Positions 1 to 7,501 are shown, counted from the first letter of the stretch. The stretch: DNA of 64,000 nucleotides from Salinibius halmophilus (GCF_003577475.1 NZ_QPEP01000001.1:299830-363829); one strand, 5' to 3'. The notes: a model not told the origin generated them from the letters alone. Program-made: numbers and translations.

Positions 1-1352
1 TTAATGGCCAAGCGGTACCGCAATCGCAGCTCAAAGATATTGGCCAACAAGTATTAGAAATTCACAGCCAACACGCCCAGCAAGCTTTATTAGACAGCAA
101 AAACCACATGTATATGCTGGATGAGTTCGCCGGCACCACAGCCTTGCGCCAGCAGTTGCAAAAACAAACGGCTAACTGGCAAAAACAACTTCGTGAACTT
201 GAACAACTTAAACTTCAGCAAGATGAAATGTCGGCTGAAATCCAACTGCTAGATTACCAGTTAGAAGAGCTGGAAGCCCTGAGCCCAACCGAGCAAGCTT
301 TCGAAGAGATTAATCAGCGCCACGACGAACTAGCCAACATTGAGCAAATACAAATGGCAGGCTGGCAAGCGCTTAGCCGCTGTCAAAACGATGATGGTGA
401 AGATGTTATTAGCGCACTAAATTATGCCCTGCAGCAGCTGGCATCGGTTAGTCATCCAGGCTTTGACGACGCCGTTGAAATGCTTGAATCGGCTAAAATT
501 CAAGTGCAAGAAACCGTGTCGTCGGTGCAGCATTTGTGTGACAACCTAGAGCAAGATGACGAGCTGCTTGCGAGCTTAGCTGACCAACTACAGCAATATA
601 TGAGCCTTGCGCGCAAACACCAGTGCGCGCCACAGGAGCTAGCCAGCGTATGGCAGGCGCTAGCAGAGCGGCGCCAGTCACTTTTTGTTAGTGATGACGA
701 CATTGCCGAGAAAACAGAAGACGTAGCGAGCGCTAAAGCAGTTGTTCAAGCAACAGCCGATCAACTAACGCAAAAACGGCAAATAGCTGCCAACAAGCTT
801 GCCAAAGCGGTCATTCCGCAGCTGAAAGCACTGAGCCTTATTCACGCTCAGTTTGAAGCCAAGCTAACCCCAATTGCTGATGAAAACCACATTGCACTAG
901 GGCAAGAGCGCGTTGAGTTTGTTGTGAGCATGAACCCAGGCCAACCACTACAAGCCTTACAAAAAGTCGCCTCGGGTGGTGAATTATCACGTATTAGCCT
1001 TGCCATTGAAGTAGTTTGCGCCTCAACTAGCCAGCTTGCCGCCTTGGTGTTTGATGAAGTGGATGTTGGCATTAGTGGTGGCACCGCGGAAATTGTCGGC
1101 CGCCTACTCAAACAGTTATCACAACAAGTGCAAGTGCTATGTATTAGCCACCAACCGCAAGTTGCCGCGCAAGCAAGTCAGCACCTGTTTGTTAGCAAAA
1201 CTGTTCAACAAGGCAATACTCGCTCAGCCGCTCGCTGGCTAACAATGGATGAGCGCACCGAAGAAGTCGCACGCATGCTAGGCGGCGTAGAGCTCACCGA
1301 GCAAACTTGGGCGCATGCGCGTGAAATGCTGCAACAAGCGGAAGCGCATTAA
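1..1352 (+). CDS. recN: DNA repair protein RecN, C-terminal part (5' end outside window)
   Basis: SMC-like ATPase that helps repair double-strand breaks in the cytoplasm. The frame is open from base 3 and gives 449 residues, so roughly the first 105 of about 555 are missing, including Walker A. The N-terminal visible part reads VPQSQLKDIGQQ and EIHSQHAQQALL, typical of RecN. A Gln/Glu-rich coiled coil follows. The ABC signature ASGGELSRIS is near base 970 and Walker B LVFDEVDVGISGG near 1045, and the late conserved CISHQPQVAAQASQH follows. The position next to fur, bamE and smpB matches other gammaproteobacteria. Identification is secure; only the start is unseen. Confidence 0.96.
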   Translation, partial: NGQAVPQSQLKDIGQQVLEIHSQHAQQALLDSKNHMYMLDEFAGTTALRQQLQKQTANWQKQLRELEQLKLQQDEMSAEIQLLDYQLEELEALSPTEQAFEEINQRHDELANIEQIQMAGWQALSRCQNDDGEDVISALNYALQQLASVSHPGFDDAVEMLESAKIQVQETVSSVQHLCDNLEQDDELLASLADQLQQYMSLARKHQCAPQELASVWQALAERRQSLFVSDDDIAEKTEDVASAKAVVQATADQLTQKRQIAANKLAKAVIPQLKALSLIHAQFEAKLTPIADENHIALGQERVEFVVSMNPGQPLQALQKVASGGELSRISLAIEVVCASTSQLAALVFDEVDVGISGGTAEIVGRLLKQLSQQVQVLCISHQPQVAAQASQHLFVSKTVQQGNTRSAARWLTMDERTEEVARMLGGVELTEQTWAHAREMLQQAEAH

Positions 1353-1362
1353 AGGTTAAAGG

Positions 1363-1561
1363 CATTCCCGCGCAGGCGGGAACCTAGTTACCAAAGTAAA
1401 ACCTCAAACTAGATCCCCGATAAAACCACTCGGGGATGACAGCCCGTAGATTCCACGGCGCGTGTTTGCGCTGGGCAATAGTCATTCCCGCGCAGGCGGG
1501 AATCTAGTTACCAAAGTAAAACCTCAAACTAGATCCCCGACAAAACCACTCGGGGATGACA
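1363..1561. repeat. Tandem pair of a dispersed palindromic intergenic repeat
   Basis: Two nearly identical units at 1363-1441 and 1483-1561, exactly 120 bp apart. Each has a first hairpin (ATTCCCGCG, CA, GGCGGGAA), an inner inverted pair CTAGTT ... AACTAG, a second hairpin (ATCCCCGA ... TCGGGGAT), and GTCAT/ATGAC-type ends, so the whole unit is itself an imperfect palindrome. Related copies lie at 16259 and 62594. It sits in the 304-bp gene-free gap after recN. It looks like a REP/BIME-like or MITE-like element; the mobilising enzyme is unknown. Confidence 0.85.
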
Positions 1562-1600
1562 TTCCGAAAATTGCGCCGGGCAACCTATGCAACCAAAAAC

Positions 1601-1629
1601 AAAAAAAGCCACGTATTGTGGCTTTTTTT
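1601..1629. terminator. Bidirectional rho-independent terminator
   Basis: A perfect 12-bp stem (AAAAAAAGCCAC, loop GTATT, GTGGCTTTTTTT). The A and T tracts are symmetric, so it can end both recN on the plus strand and the fur-thioredoxin transcript on the minus strand. Confidence 0.9.
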
Positions 1630-1656
1630 AATCAGCGATTTATTAAAATGTTATCA

Positions 1657-2151
1657 CTATTCTTGAATCAACAAGCGCAATACTTCAGTTCGTAGTGCTT
1701 CTTTATCCGGCGTGCCTGCTTCAACATGCTGAATAACACCGTTGCGGTCGATTAAAAATGACGTTGGCATCGCCTCTACGCCATAAGCAGTTGGCAAGCG
1801 CCAGTTTTCATCCCAGCCCCACGCCACAGGAAAGTCAACCGGGAAACGATCCAAGAAACGAATAGCGTCGTCTTTCTTCTCATCCAAGCTAATGGCAATT
1901 ACTTCGAAGCCTTGCTCCAACAACTCAGCGCGCAGCTCGTTGTACTCTGGCAGCGATTTGCGGCATGGTGCACACCAGCTGGCCCAGAAGTCTAACAACA
2001 CCACCTGGCCTTGATACTCTTGCAAACTAATCGTACCGCCAGCGTTGGCAAGTGCTTCAGTTTTAAAGAATATTGCGCGATCACCCGCTTCCACTGCTAG
2101 CGCAAAGCTGCTTGTTACGGCTAGCAGCATAGCCAGAACTAGTTTTTTCAT
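1657..2151 (-). CDS. Periplasmic TlpA/ResA-like thioredoxin-fold protein
   Basis: Thiol:disulfide oxidoreductase-type protein, probably periplasmic. A Sec signal peptide covers residues 1-19 (MKKLVLAML ... ALA). The redoxin active site WCAPC is at residues 59-63 and the cis-proline loop MPTSF follows in the second half. At 164 aa it has the usual TlpA-family length, and the central insert SLDEKKDDAIRFLDRFPVDFPV is typical of that family. It lies 21 bp downstream of fur on the same strand and is probably co-transcribed. The specific partner (cytochrome maturation or general thiol repair) cannot be told from sequence. Confidence 0.88.
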   Translation of the reverse strand: MKKLVLAMLLAVTSSFALAVEAGDRAIFFKTEALANAGGTISLQEYQGQVVLLDFWASWCAPCRKSLPEYNELRAELLEQGFEVIAISLDEKKDDAIRFLDRFPVDFPVAWGWDENWRLPTAYGVEAMPTSFLIDRNGVIQHVEAGTPDKEALRTEVLRLLIQE

Positions 2152-2172
2152 ACGTACTCCAACGCCTTGGCG

Positions 2173-2586
2173 CTATTTTTTTGGTTTGACGTACAGCACC
2201 AAGCTGTGGTCTACCAACTCAAAACCGTATTTTGCCGCAATTTCATGCTGCAATCTTTCGATTTCGTCATCAAAAAATTCAATCACTTTGCCAGTTTCCA
2301 TGCAAACCATGTGGTCATGGTGCTCACCGTCAGCGAGTTCAAAAACCGCTTGGCCGCCATCAAAGTTATGTTTAATAACAATACCGGCCGCCTCAAACTG
2401 GGTCAGCACTCGATACACAGTCGCTAAGCCAATTTCGTCCCCACGCTCAATTAACCGGCGGTAAACGTCTTCAGCACTCAAGTGCTCTTCGCGGTTCGTC
2501 TCTAATAGTTCATAGATCTTTAAGCGCGGATGCGTTACCTTCAGCCCGGCTTTGCGCAGTTCGGCTTCTTCATGACGATCGTTCAC
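2173..2586 (-). CDS. fur: Ferric uptake regulator Fur
   Basis: Fe(II)-dependent repressor of iron uptake genes. The 137-aa protein has the N-terminal winged helix (KVTHPRLKIYELL, then LATVYRVLTQFEAAGIV) and the C-terminal dimerisation and metal domain with HHDHMVC near residue 87 and the KVIEFFDDEIE segment. The second cysteine of the enterobacterial CxxC is replaced (CMET), as I recall for pseudomonad-type Fur, so structural zinc is probably not bound there. It is divergent from bamE, the usual arrangement in pseudomonads and relatives. Confidence 0.97.
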   Translation of the reverse strand: MNDRHEEAELRKAGLKVTHPRLKIYELLETNREEHLSAEDVYRRLIERGDEIGLATVYRVLTQFEAAGIVIKHNFDGGQAVFELADGEHHDHMVCMETGKVIEFFDDEIERLQHEIAAKYGFELVDHSLVLYVKPKK

Positions 2587-2650
2587 AGGCCAACCCTTCT
2601 ACTTAACTTTGAATTTGCTTACCATGATCATAAAGGATCAGGAGATGAAA

Positions 2651-2926
2651 ATGTATCGCTACTTGTTACTCTCGGTATTTTTGTTTGCTGGCTGCGCAGC
2701 AATTACCCCTTATGAGCGCACTATTCAGCAAGGCCAACTAATAGAAGACGCTACGCTAGAGCAAATTCAAGTTGGCATGAGCCTAACCGAGGTTCAACAA
2801 TTACTTGGTCAATCTACTATTACTGAGTCTAGTAGTAATCGGATTGACTATGCTATTGATCGCGGTGACCGCGTTGAACTGCTGTCCATTTTCCATGATG
2901 GCAGCCAAGTCGTCGATATTCAGTAA
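2651..2926 (+). CDS. bamE: Outer membrane assembly lipoprotein BamE (SmpA/OmlA)
   Basis: Small lipoprotein of the BAM complex that inserts beta-barrel proteins into the outer membrane. The signal peptide ends in a lipobox with the acceptor Cys at residue 15 (LFAGC). The mature part carries the BamE motif: YERTIQQGQ, then QIQVGMSLTEVQQLLG. An upstream in-frame ATG exists at 2645, but the GGAG at 2641-2644 is correctly spaced only for ATG 2651, giving 91 aa. It is divergent from fur and convergent with rnfH, its stop being directly adjacent. Confidence 0.92.
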   Translation: MYRYLLLSVFLFAGCAAITPYERTIQQGQLIEDATLEQIQVGMSLTEVQQLLGQSTITESSSNRIDYAIDRGDRVELLSIFHDGSQVVDIQ

Positions 2927-3208
2927 TTATTTTGCCGCCCGCTTGAGCCGAGCCGCTTTTGGATCGGCAATCAGTGGGCGATACACTTCAATACGCTCAC
3001 CGGCCTTTATTTCTTGCTCTTCAGGCTTTTTCACAGCCTTTCCATAAATACCCAATGGCGCTTTGCTTAAGTCTAAACCTTCGAATTCAGCATCAAGCCC
3101 ACTCGCCATTGCTGCAGCACGCACTGTAGTGCCTTGCTCTACTTTAATCGCCACAATTTTTTGCTTTTCTGGTGTGGCGTAGACAACTTCAATATTAATC
3201 AAGTTCAT
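2927..3208 (-). CDS. rnfH: RnfH / UPF0125 ubiquitin-like protein
   Basis: A 93-aa beta-grasp protein of the RnfH family (YATPEKQKIVAIKVEQGTTV; then FGLD-like region and PLGIYGKAV; GERIEVYRPLIADPKAAR). The biochemical role of the family is poorly defined. It nearly always sits beside ratA, and the pair has been called PasI/PasT, with antitoxin-like behaviour proposed for this member. Here ratA ends two bases before its start, so the two are translated from one message. Confidence 0.93.
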   Translation of the reverse strand: MNLINIEVVYATPEKQKIVAIKVEQGTTVRAAAMASGLDAEFEGLDLSKAPLGIYGKAVKKPEEQEIKAGERIEVYRPLIADPKAARLKRAAK

Positions 3209-3210
3209 GA

Positions 3211-3639
3211 CTAAACCGCTAACTTATCGGCACGCTCTACAAACAGCGCCACCATATGATCTGACATATCGGTCAGTACCTTTTTAAATGCAAGCCCTGC
3301 AATAGGGTTTTGCACTTCAAAATCTAACGAGAAAACAATCTTGCACGCTTTGTCGTTCAGCTCAACAAACTGCCACCCGCCACTTAGATGCTTAAGCGGG
3401 CCATATTTAAGGCGCATTGCAATAGATTTACCAGGGTCATTTGTGTTCGCTGTAGCAAAGGTTTGCCTGAACGGACCTTTGCGAACTGATAACTCTGCTT
3501 CTAATTGATTACCGCTTTGTGTCAAAATGCGTGTACTAGCAATCTCTGGAATGAACTCAGGATATCGTTCAACGTCATTCACCAGTTCAAACATTGCTTG
3601 CGCTGAATGAGCAACCAATGCCGATCGTTCAATTTTCAT
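3211..3639 (-). CDS. ratA: RatA / COQ10-type START-domain protein
   Basis: Polyketide cyclase/START-fold protein of 142 aa. The family members RatA/PasT have been reported to bind the 50S subunit and block subunit joining, and the COQ10 relatives help ubiquinone function. Diagnostic sequence: MKIERSALVAHSAQAMFELVNDVERYPEFIP at the N terminus, a FRQTFAT-NTNDPG stretch, and GGWQFVELNDKACKIVFSLDFEV. It is the first gene of the ratA-rnfH pair and is divergent from smpB. Confidence 0.94.
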   Translation of the reverse strand: MKIERSALVAHSAQAMFELVNDVERYPEFIPEIASTRILTQSGNQLEAELSVRKGPFRQTFATANTNDPGKSIAMRLKYGPLKHLSGGWQFVELNDKACKIVFSLDFEVQNPIAGLAFKKVLTDMSDHMVALFVERADKLAV

Positions 3640-3731
3640 AGCTACTTCTTTAACCGCTTGTAGGTAGATGACCTCTCAAGGGTTAGATAGTACCGAATGA
3701 CGCTATATCCGACAATTGCACAAGGTTATTT

Positions 3732-4208
3732 ATGGCTAAAAAGAAGAAGTTATCGCCCGGAAATATCGCCCAGAACCGCCGCGCCACGTTCGATTTCGCA
3801 ATCGATGAGCGCATTGAAGCTGGTTTATCTCTGCAAGGCTGGGAAGTGAAAAGCCTGCGCCAAGGCAAAGTACAACTACACGATGCATACGTTATTTTTC
3901 AAAATGGCGAAGCCTATTTAGTTGGCTGCGAGGTCACCCCATTAAACACAGCTTCAACGCATGTGATCTGTGAGCCAGGTCGTGCCAAAAAGCTATTGAT
4001 GCATGGTCGCGAACTCGATAGGTGTGAGCGTGCCGCCAATCAAGACGGCTACACCGTTGTAGCGCTGAACTTACACTGGAAAGGCCCATACATTAAATGT
4101 GAAATTGGCATTGGTAAGGGTAAAAAAGCGCACGATAAACGTGAAACCATGAAAGATCGAGATTGGAAAAAGCAAAAATCTCGCATCATGAAGCATTCGG
4201 CGCGCTAA
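3732..4208 (+). CDS. smpB: SsrA-binding protein SmpB
   Basis: Binds tmRNA and delivers it to stalled ribosomes for trans-translation. The 158-aa protein opens with the OB-fold segment NRRATFDFAIDERIEAGLSLQGWEVKS, continues through the usual GxAYLVG and LLLHxxEL-like parts (KKLLMHGRELDR), and ends in a basic tail (KKAHDKRETMKDRDWKKQKSRIMK). Its RNA partner ssrA begins 70 bp downstream on the same strand. Confidence 0.98.
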   Translation: MAKKKKLSPGNIAQNRRATFDFAIDERIEAGLSLQGWEVKSLRQGKVQLHDAYVIFQNGEAYLVGCEVTPLNTASTHVICEPGRAKKLLMHGRELDRCERAANQDGYTVVALNLHWKGPYIKCEIGIGKGKKAHDKRETMKDRDWKKQKSRIMKHSAR

Positions 4209-4233
4209 CCTTAACACTCGCCAATAACAGTGC

Positions 4234-4263
4234 TTGGCAGTTAGATGTAACAACTGTTACAAT
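4234..4263 (+). promoter_or_regulatory. Sigma70-type promoter of ssrA, overlapped by a palindrome
   Basis: -35 TTGGCA at 4234-4239, 18-nt spacer, -10 TACAAT at 4258-4263; start expected near 4270, just ahead of the mature tmRNA 5' end. The spacer and -10 also contain the palindrome TGTAAC-AACT-GTTACA (4247-4262), a possible operator. Confidence 0.65.
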
Positions 4264-4278
4264 CGCTGCGATTCTTAT

Positions 4279-4648
4279 GGGGACGAAATGGCTTCGACGG
4301 GGATCACAAAGCTTTAGGTGCATGTCGAGTTGGCAACCAAACTCGTAAATCAAAGTTGCAAAATATAGTCGCAAACGACGACTCTTACGCACTAGCAGCT
4401 TAATAACCTGTCTAGCGCCTTCCCACCCCAGCCTCCGCTTGTAGGACGGGGACCAATGGGGAGTCAAACCCAATCAAGCTAGCGTGGATGCTCCCGCCTG
4501 AGAGCTGAAGCGTTAAATCTAATTCGGGCTAGCGTTTTGGTGGCGTGTCTGTTCGCAGCCATAGCGCGAAACTCAAAGACAGACTAAACATGTAGTACCG
4601 AGAGTGGCGGATTTGCGGACGCGGGTTCGACTCCCGCCGTCTCCACCA
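4279..4648 (+). ncRNA. ssrA: Transfer-messenger RNA (tmRNA)
   Basis: One-piece tmRNA of about 370 nt. The 5' end GGGGACG pairs with CGTCTCC before the encoded CCA (ACCA at 4645-4648), forming the tRNA-like acceptor stem. The T arm GCGGGTTCGACTCCCGC is at 4621-4637 region. The resume region TAGTCGCAAACGACGA is followed by the tag frame at 4371-4403, which encodes ANDDSYALAA and ends TAA TAA. Pseudoknot segments such as GTGGCGTGTCTGTTCGCAGC are recognisable from E. coli. With SmpB it rescues stalled ribosomes and tags the nascent chain for proteolysis. Confidence 0.97.
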
Positions 4649-4660
4649 ACATCTTAAATT

Positions 4661-4685
4661 AAGACGCCTTCGGGCGTCTTTTTTT
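4661..4685 (+). terminator. ssrA rho-independent terminator
   Basis: Stem AAGACGCC, loop TTCG, GGCGTCTT, followed by a T run. The whole block from CCACCAAC through ATG (4643-4688) recurs at 5454-5499 with 43 of 46 bases identical. Confidence 0.92.
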
Positions 4686-4768
4686 ATGTCTTTAGCCGAA
4701 GCTCTTAGTTCATTATTCAAGAACTGGAGTCAAAAGTGCGCCATTGCCATCACAGCTAGCCTAGACTA

Positions 4769-4793
4769 TATTCAATATTGTTAAATATGAATA
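4769..4793. promoter_or_regulatory. Probable parDE operator/promoter palindrome
   Basis: Imperfect AT-rich inverted repeat (TATTCAATATT, G, TTAAATATGAATA) 14 bp before parD, just ahead of the GGAGG ribosome site. The ParD antitoxin of such modules usually represses its own promoter at a site of this kind. Binding here is inferred. Confidence 0.5.
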
Positions 4794-4806
4794 CTGGAGG
4801 AAAATT

Positions 4807-5055
4807 ATGGCCACAACTAGCTTGAGCTTAGGGGACCATTGGGAGGCATTCATCAAAAATGAAATTTCAAGCGGTCGCTACGGCTCCGCCAGCGAAGTGG
4901 TGCGCGATGCATTACGTGCCATGGAAGAGCGCAAATGCAAACTCGAAGCTCTTCGTGCTCACCTATCAGAAGGAGCAAACCAAGCCAAAAATGGTGAGTT
5001 TGTTGATGGTTTTTCTATGGATTCGCTGATCAGCGATCTGGATGCTGAATCCTAA
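4807..5055 (+). CDS. parD: ParD-family antitoxin
   Basis: 82-aa antitoxin of a type II toxin-antitoxin system. The N-terminal ribbon-helix-helix (SLSLGDHWEAFIKNEISSGRYGSASEVVRDALRAME) is the CC2985/ParD DNA-binding fold and the charged C terminus would wrap the toxin. A strong GGAGG precedes the start. Its TAA overlaps the ATG of parE by one base, coupling translation. The pair is the only content of the ssrA-flanked segment. Confidence 0.92.
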   Translation: MATTSLSLGDHWEAFIKNEISSGRYGSASEVVRDALRAMEERKCKLEALRAHLSEGANQAKNGEFVDGFSMDSLISDLDAES

Positions 5056-5363
5056 TGCAGCCGGCTAGAAAAGTCCGAGTAACCCAACGCGCGCGGGCCG
5101 ATCTTAAAAATATTGGTCGCTATACCGAGCGGACCTGGGGCAAAACCCAGCGTAACCTTTACTTGAAGAGCATTGAAGCGCGATTTCAATGGCTGGCGGA
5201 AAACCCTCTGCTGGGCAAGCACCGCACGGATATTTGCGAAGGGTACTACAGCTTCCCTGAAGGGCAGCACGTTGTGTTTTATCTATTCAGTAGCACCACC
5301 ATAGATATCATTGGCATTCCCCACAAGGAAATGGACACTATTAGCTACTTTCAAGAAGGCTAA
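5055..5363 (+). CDS. parE: ParE-family toxin
   Basis: 102-aa RelE/ParE-fold toxin. ParE toxins typically poison DNA gyrase. Recognisable family features are the N-terminal VTQRARADLKNIGRYTERTWG, the central ARFQWLAENPLLGKHRTDI, EGYYSFPEGQHVVFYLF, and the C-terminal IIGIPHKEMD. It begins one base inside parD's stop codon. The gene looks intact, so the module is probably functional and may explain why the flanking element remnant is still retained. Confidence 0.92.
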   Translation: MQPARKVRVTQRARADLKNIGRYTERTWGKTQRNLYLKSIEARFQWLAENPLLGKHRTDICEGYYSFPEGQHVVFYLFSSTTIDIIGIPHKEMDTISYFQEG

Positions 5364-5601
5364 AGCCTGTTCTCGACGCCTGAAGTTTCAACAGCAAGCG
5401 GCACTAAGCATTATTGCCAACTTAAAGCTGAGCGGCTGGTTCGATAACAATTGCCACCAACACCTTAAATTAAGACGCCTCAGGGCGTCTTTTTTTATGC
5501 CTGCATTTATTGACCACATTCACAGCCAGCTTATGCTTGCCTTTCTTAGCGGTAATAAAGTCAATACACTGTGCGCAAAACAATAGTTAAGGATTTCTGC
5601 T

Positions 5602-7155
5602 GTGCGCGCTTTTTTCCACCGATCACCAATCACTGTGACAACCGTTGCGTTGATCACACTGGCATTTTTTGCCTTTAACATTATGACCCCACTCTGGGGC
5701 GACGACTGGTGGCGCGCAGTACCGCCGAGTAACTTTTTTGATATTTTCTCCCGCATTGCGTCTGAGTACATGAACTGGACGGGGCGTGTGAGCGTGTTGT
5801 TCGCCACATTTTTAATGCTGCTACATTACCCCGGTCACACGCTAGTTTTTGCCATTGCAAATAGCTTGGTGATGTTTTCGGTTATGTACCTAACCATCAC
5901 GACCATTGCACCGAAAGCAACCGATATCCACAAAGCCATCATTGGGCTGCTTACATTTATTCTGCTCTGGTTATTACCTAGTGCTTTTGGTGAGGCCACA
6001 CTTTGGAAAACTGGTGCAATTGCCTATTTATGGCCCGCTGCCATCATGCTATTAATTGCGAAACAGCTATTATACCCAGTTGAACTTAGCCGTATTAAGC
6101 TGGCATTTTATTTTGTGTTGGCACTTTGGCTTGGCAGTGCTCTAGAGAACCTATCGGTTAGCGCAGTGATCTTCACGCTTGCGCTGTTTATTGTGCACCC
6201 GGTGAGCAGAACAAAACAAAACTGGTGGTTATTAGCAGCACTGGTCATCGGCACTATAGTGTTATTGGCGGCACCGGGGAACTTCGCCCGCTTTGCCGCA
6301 CAGGATGATGGCCAGTCCTTGTTTGTGCGGGCATATCCGTTGTTTAAGCGTATTTGGCAGGTAGAAACGACAGAAACCTACAGTGTATGGCTAATTAGCG
6401 CCCTTTTGCTTGCACTGGCCGTAACAGGCGTTCGAATCAAGTCGATTCAACCTTTGGCATGGCTATTTTTAGCCGTGCTTTGTGCCACAACCATGATAGG
6501 CTCAACTGGGGTGAACTATGGCGGTCGCACAGCATTTGTCGCGCAGTTTTTTATTGTGTTAACCATAGTAAGCCTTGCACACCAGGCGCTTAGCCACTGG
6601 CAGCACCCTAGTAAATATCTAGTCATTGCCATACCAAGTGCCGCTTTTGCTTTAAGCCTAGCGGTGGCACTGCCGCAATATTTGGCGATACATAAACAGT
6701 ATCAGGCTCGTTTAGAAACGATGAAATACTATAAAGCTGCGGATATCGAGCGTATCTATGTGCCATCTATGGCAATTCCATACCGCCGTGGTTTATCGGA
6801 TGACATTGTTGATGGGCCACTTTTTCTGCGCGATGTACACCAGGATATGCCGGGCAATGAATGGCGTAATAGTACCTTCGCCCAATATCATGGTTTTAGT
6901 TTTGCAACGCGCCTAGACCGCCCTCGCCTGGCGTTTTTACCACAACTTCGCGGCCAGTTTACGACTATTGCCGAAACCAGTGGCTACTGGCTTGGACAAG
7001 CTGAAGATGGACGCTATGCAGGCATGACACCTGGCGGCATTTGCCAGCCGCTTGAGCATGAGGACATTCGATTAGAACCAAGGTTCGATACGCACTTGGT
7101 GAACAGCGACAACCTAGTGGTGACATTGAATTATTGTTATTACGAAAGCGAGTGA
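5602..7155 (+). CDS. Unrecognised multi-pass membrane protein (DUF6056/glycosyltransferase-like)
   Basis: 517-aa inner-membrane protein with about ten hydrophobic segments between residues 10 and 385 and a hydrophilic C-terminal domain of about 130 residues. After the first membrane helix comes a loop with GDDWW and later NWTGRV, where GT-C type glycosyltransferases and DUF6056 proteins place acidic residues; ENLS sits in a later loop. This suggests polyprenyl-linked sugar transfer or polymer handling but is not proof. The start is GTG 5602 preceded by AAGGA. It stands alone between the parDE segment and a hairpin-rich gap. Confidence 0.6.
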   Translation: MRAFFHRSPITVTTVALITLAFFAFNIMTPLWGDDWWRAVPPSNFFDIFSRIASEYMNWTGRVSVLFATFLMLLHYPGHTLVFAIANSLVMFSVMYLTITTIAPKATDIHKAIIGLLTFILLWLLPSAFGEATLWKTGAIAYLWPAAIMLLIAKQLLYPVELSRIKLAFYFVLALWLGSALENLSVSAVIFTLALFIVHPVSRTKQNWWLLAALVIGTIVLLAAPGNFARFAAQDDGQSLFVRAYPLFKRIWQVETTETYSVWLISALLLALAVTGVRIKSIQPLAWLFLAVLCATTMIGSTGVNYGGRTAFVAQFFIVLTIVSLAHQALSHWQHPSKYLVIAIPSAAFALSLAVALPQYLAIHKQYQARLETMKYYKAADIERIYVPSMAIPYRRGLSDDIVDGPLFLRDVHQDMPGNEWRNSTFAQYHGFSFATRLDRPRLAFLPQLRGQFTTIAETSGYWLGQAEDGRYAGMTPGGICQPLEHEDIRLEPRFDTHLVNSDNLVVTLNYCYYESE

Positions 7156-7224
7156 AGCTGTTATTTAACGTTTAGCTTTGCTTAGAGCTGCCCGCTAGCG
7201 ATAGCATGTTGTTAGTAGTGTAAC

Positions 7225-7422
7225 TGGGCAATGCGTCCATGCGGGGGCTTCCAGCCGGCCCATCCATGGCCCGTCGTTCGTCCCTTCAAAAGCACCTCGT
7301 GCTTTTGATTTTGCTTCGCAAAACCGGGTCTCACTCATGTCTGCAAGCGAATCATGCTCCTGCGATTCGCCCTTGCAGACGTCCCTGTCTGCAAACACCC
7401 GCTACGCGGGTGATTTACAGAC
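7225..7422. repeat. Cluster of consecutive extragenic stem-loops
   Basis: Fills most of the 346-bp gap with no gene. Hairpins: 7286-7308 (perfect 10-bp arms TCAAAAGCAC/GTGCTTTTGA), 7309-7323 (TTTTGC-TTC-GCAAAA), 7339-7380 (15 bp with a 2-base bulge), 7387-7422 (CACCCGC-TAC-GCGGGTG core extended by GTCTG/CAGAC). TTGCAGAC at 7373-7380 can also pair with GTCTGCAA at 7387-7394. Short palindromes GGCCCATCCATGGCC and GCGTCCATGC lie near 7230-7275. It resembles the palindromic filler seen between genes of some marine gammaproteobacteria; function unknown. Confidence 0.8.
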
Positions 7423-7459
7423 CTACCTGTGGTGAGTTACAAGCTACCTTGAGGCATAA

Positions 7460-7485
7460 AAAAACCCCGCAATGGCGGGGTTTTT
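7460..7485. terminator. Terminator of the sugar ABC operon
   Basis: AAAAACCCCGC, loop AATG, GCGGGGTTTTT. On the minus strand it lies 17 bp past the ATPase stop codon and is followed by a T run. Confidence 0.9.
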
Positions 7486-7501
7486 CTGGCAGAGGGATCG
7501 C

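Larger units (their letters stand above)
4643..5499. mobile_element. Candidate remnant of an ssrA-integrated element (att-like duplication around parDE)
   Basis: The last six bases of ssrA plus its terminator (4643-4688) are repeated at 5454-5499 (43/46 identical; the three changes are one spacer base and two in the terminator loop). Ahead of the second copy, GGTTCGA (about 5440-5446) recalls the tmRNA T loop, so the second copy resembles a decayed 3' end of ssrA. Only parDE lies between. The ssrA 3' end is a well-known integrase target, so the repeats could be attL and attR. No integrase is present, so this is inference. Confidence 0.55.

Noticed and set aside
1462-1695. Open frame of 77 codons after recN
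   Set aside because: Translates the palindromic repeat and the terminator; not a gene.
2927-3639. rnfH-ratA as an accessory toxin-antitoxin module
   Set aside because: The pair is in its conserved core position next to smpB; the toxin-antitoxin reading is debated, so it is annotated as housekeeping.
7225-7426. CRISPR array as explanation of the regular hairpins
   Set aside because: Hairpin sequences differ from each other, spacers are irregular and no cas gene is present.
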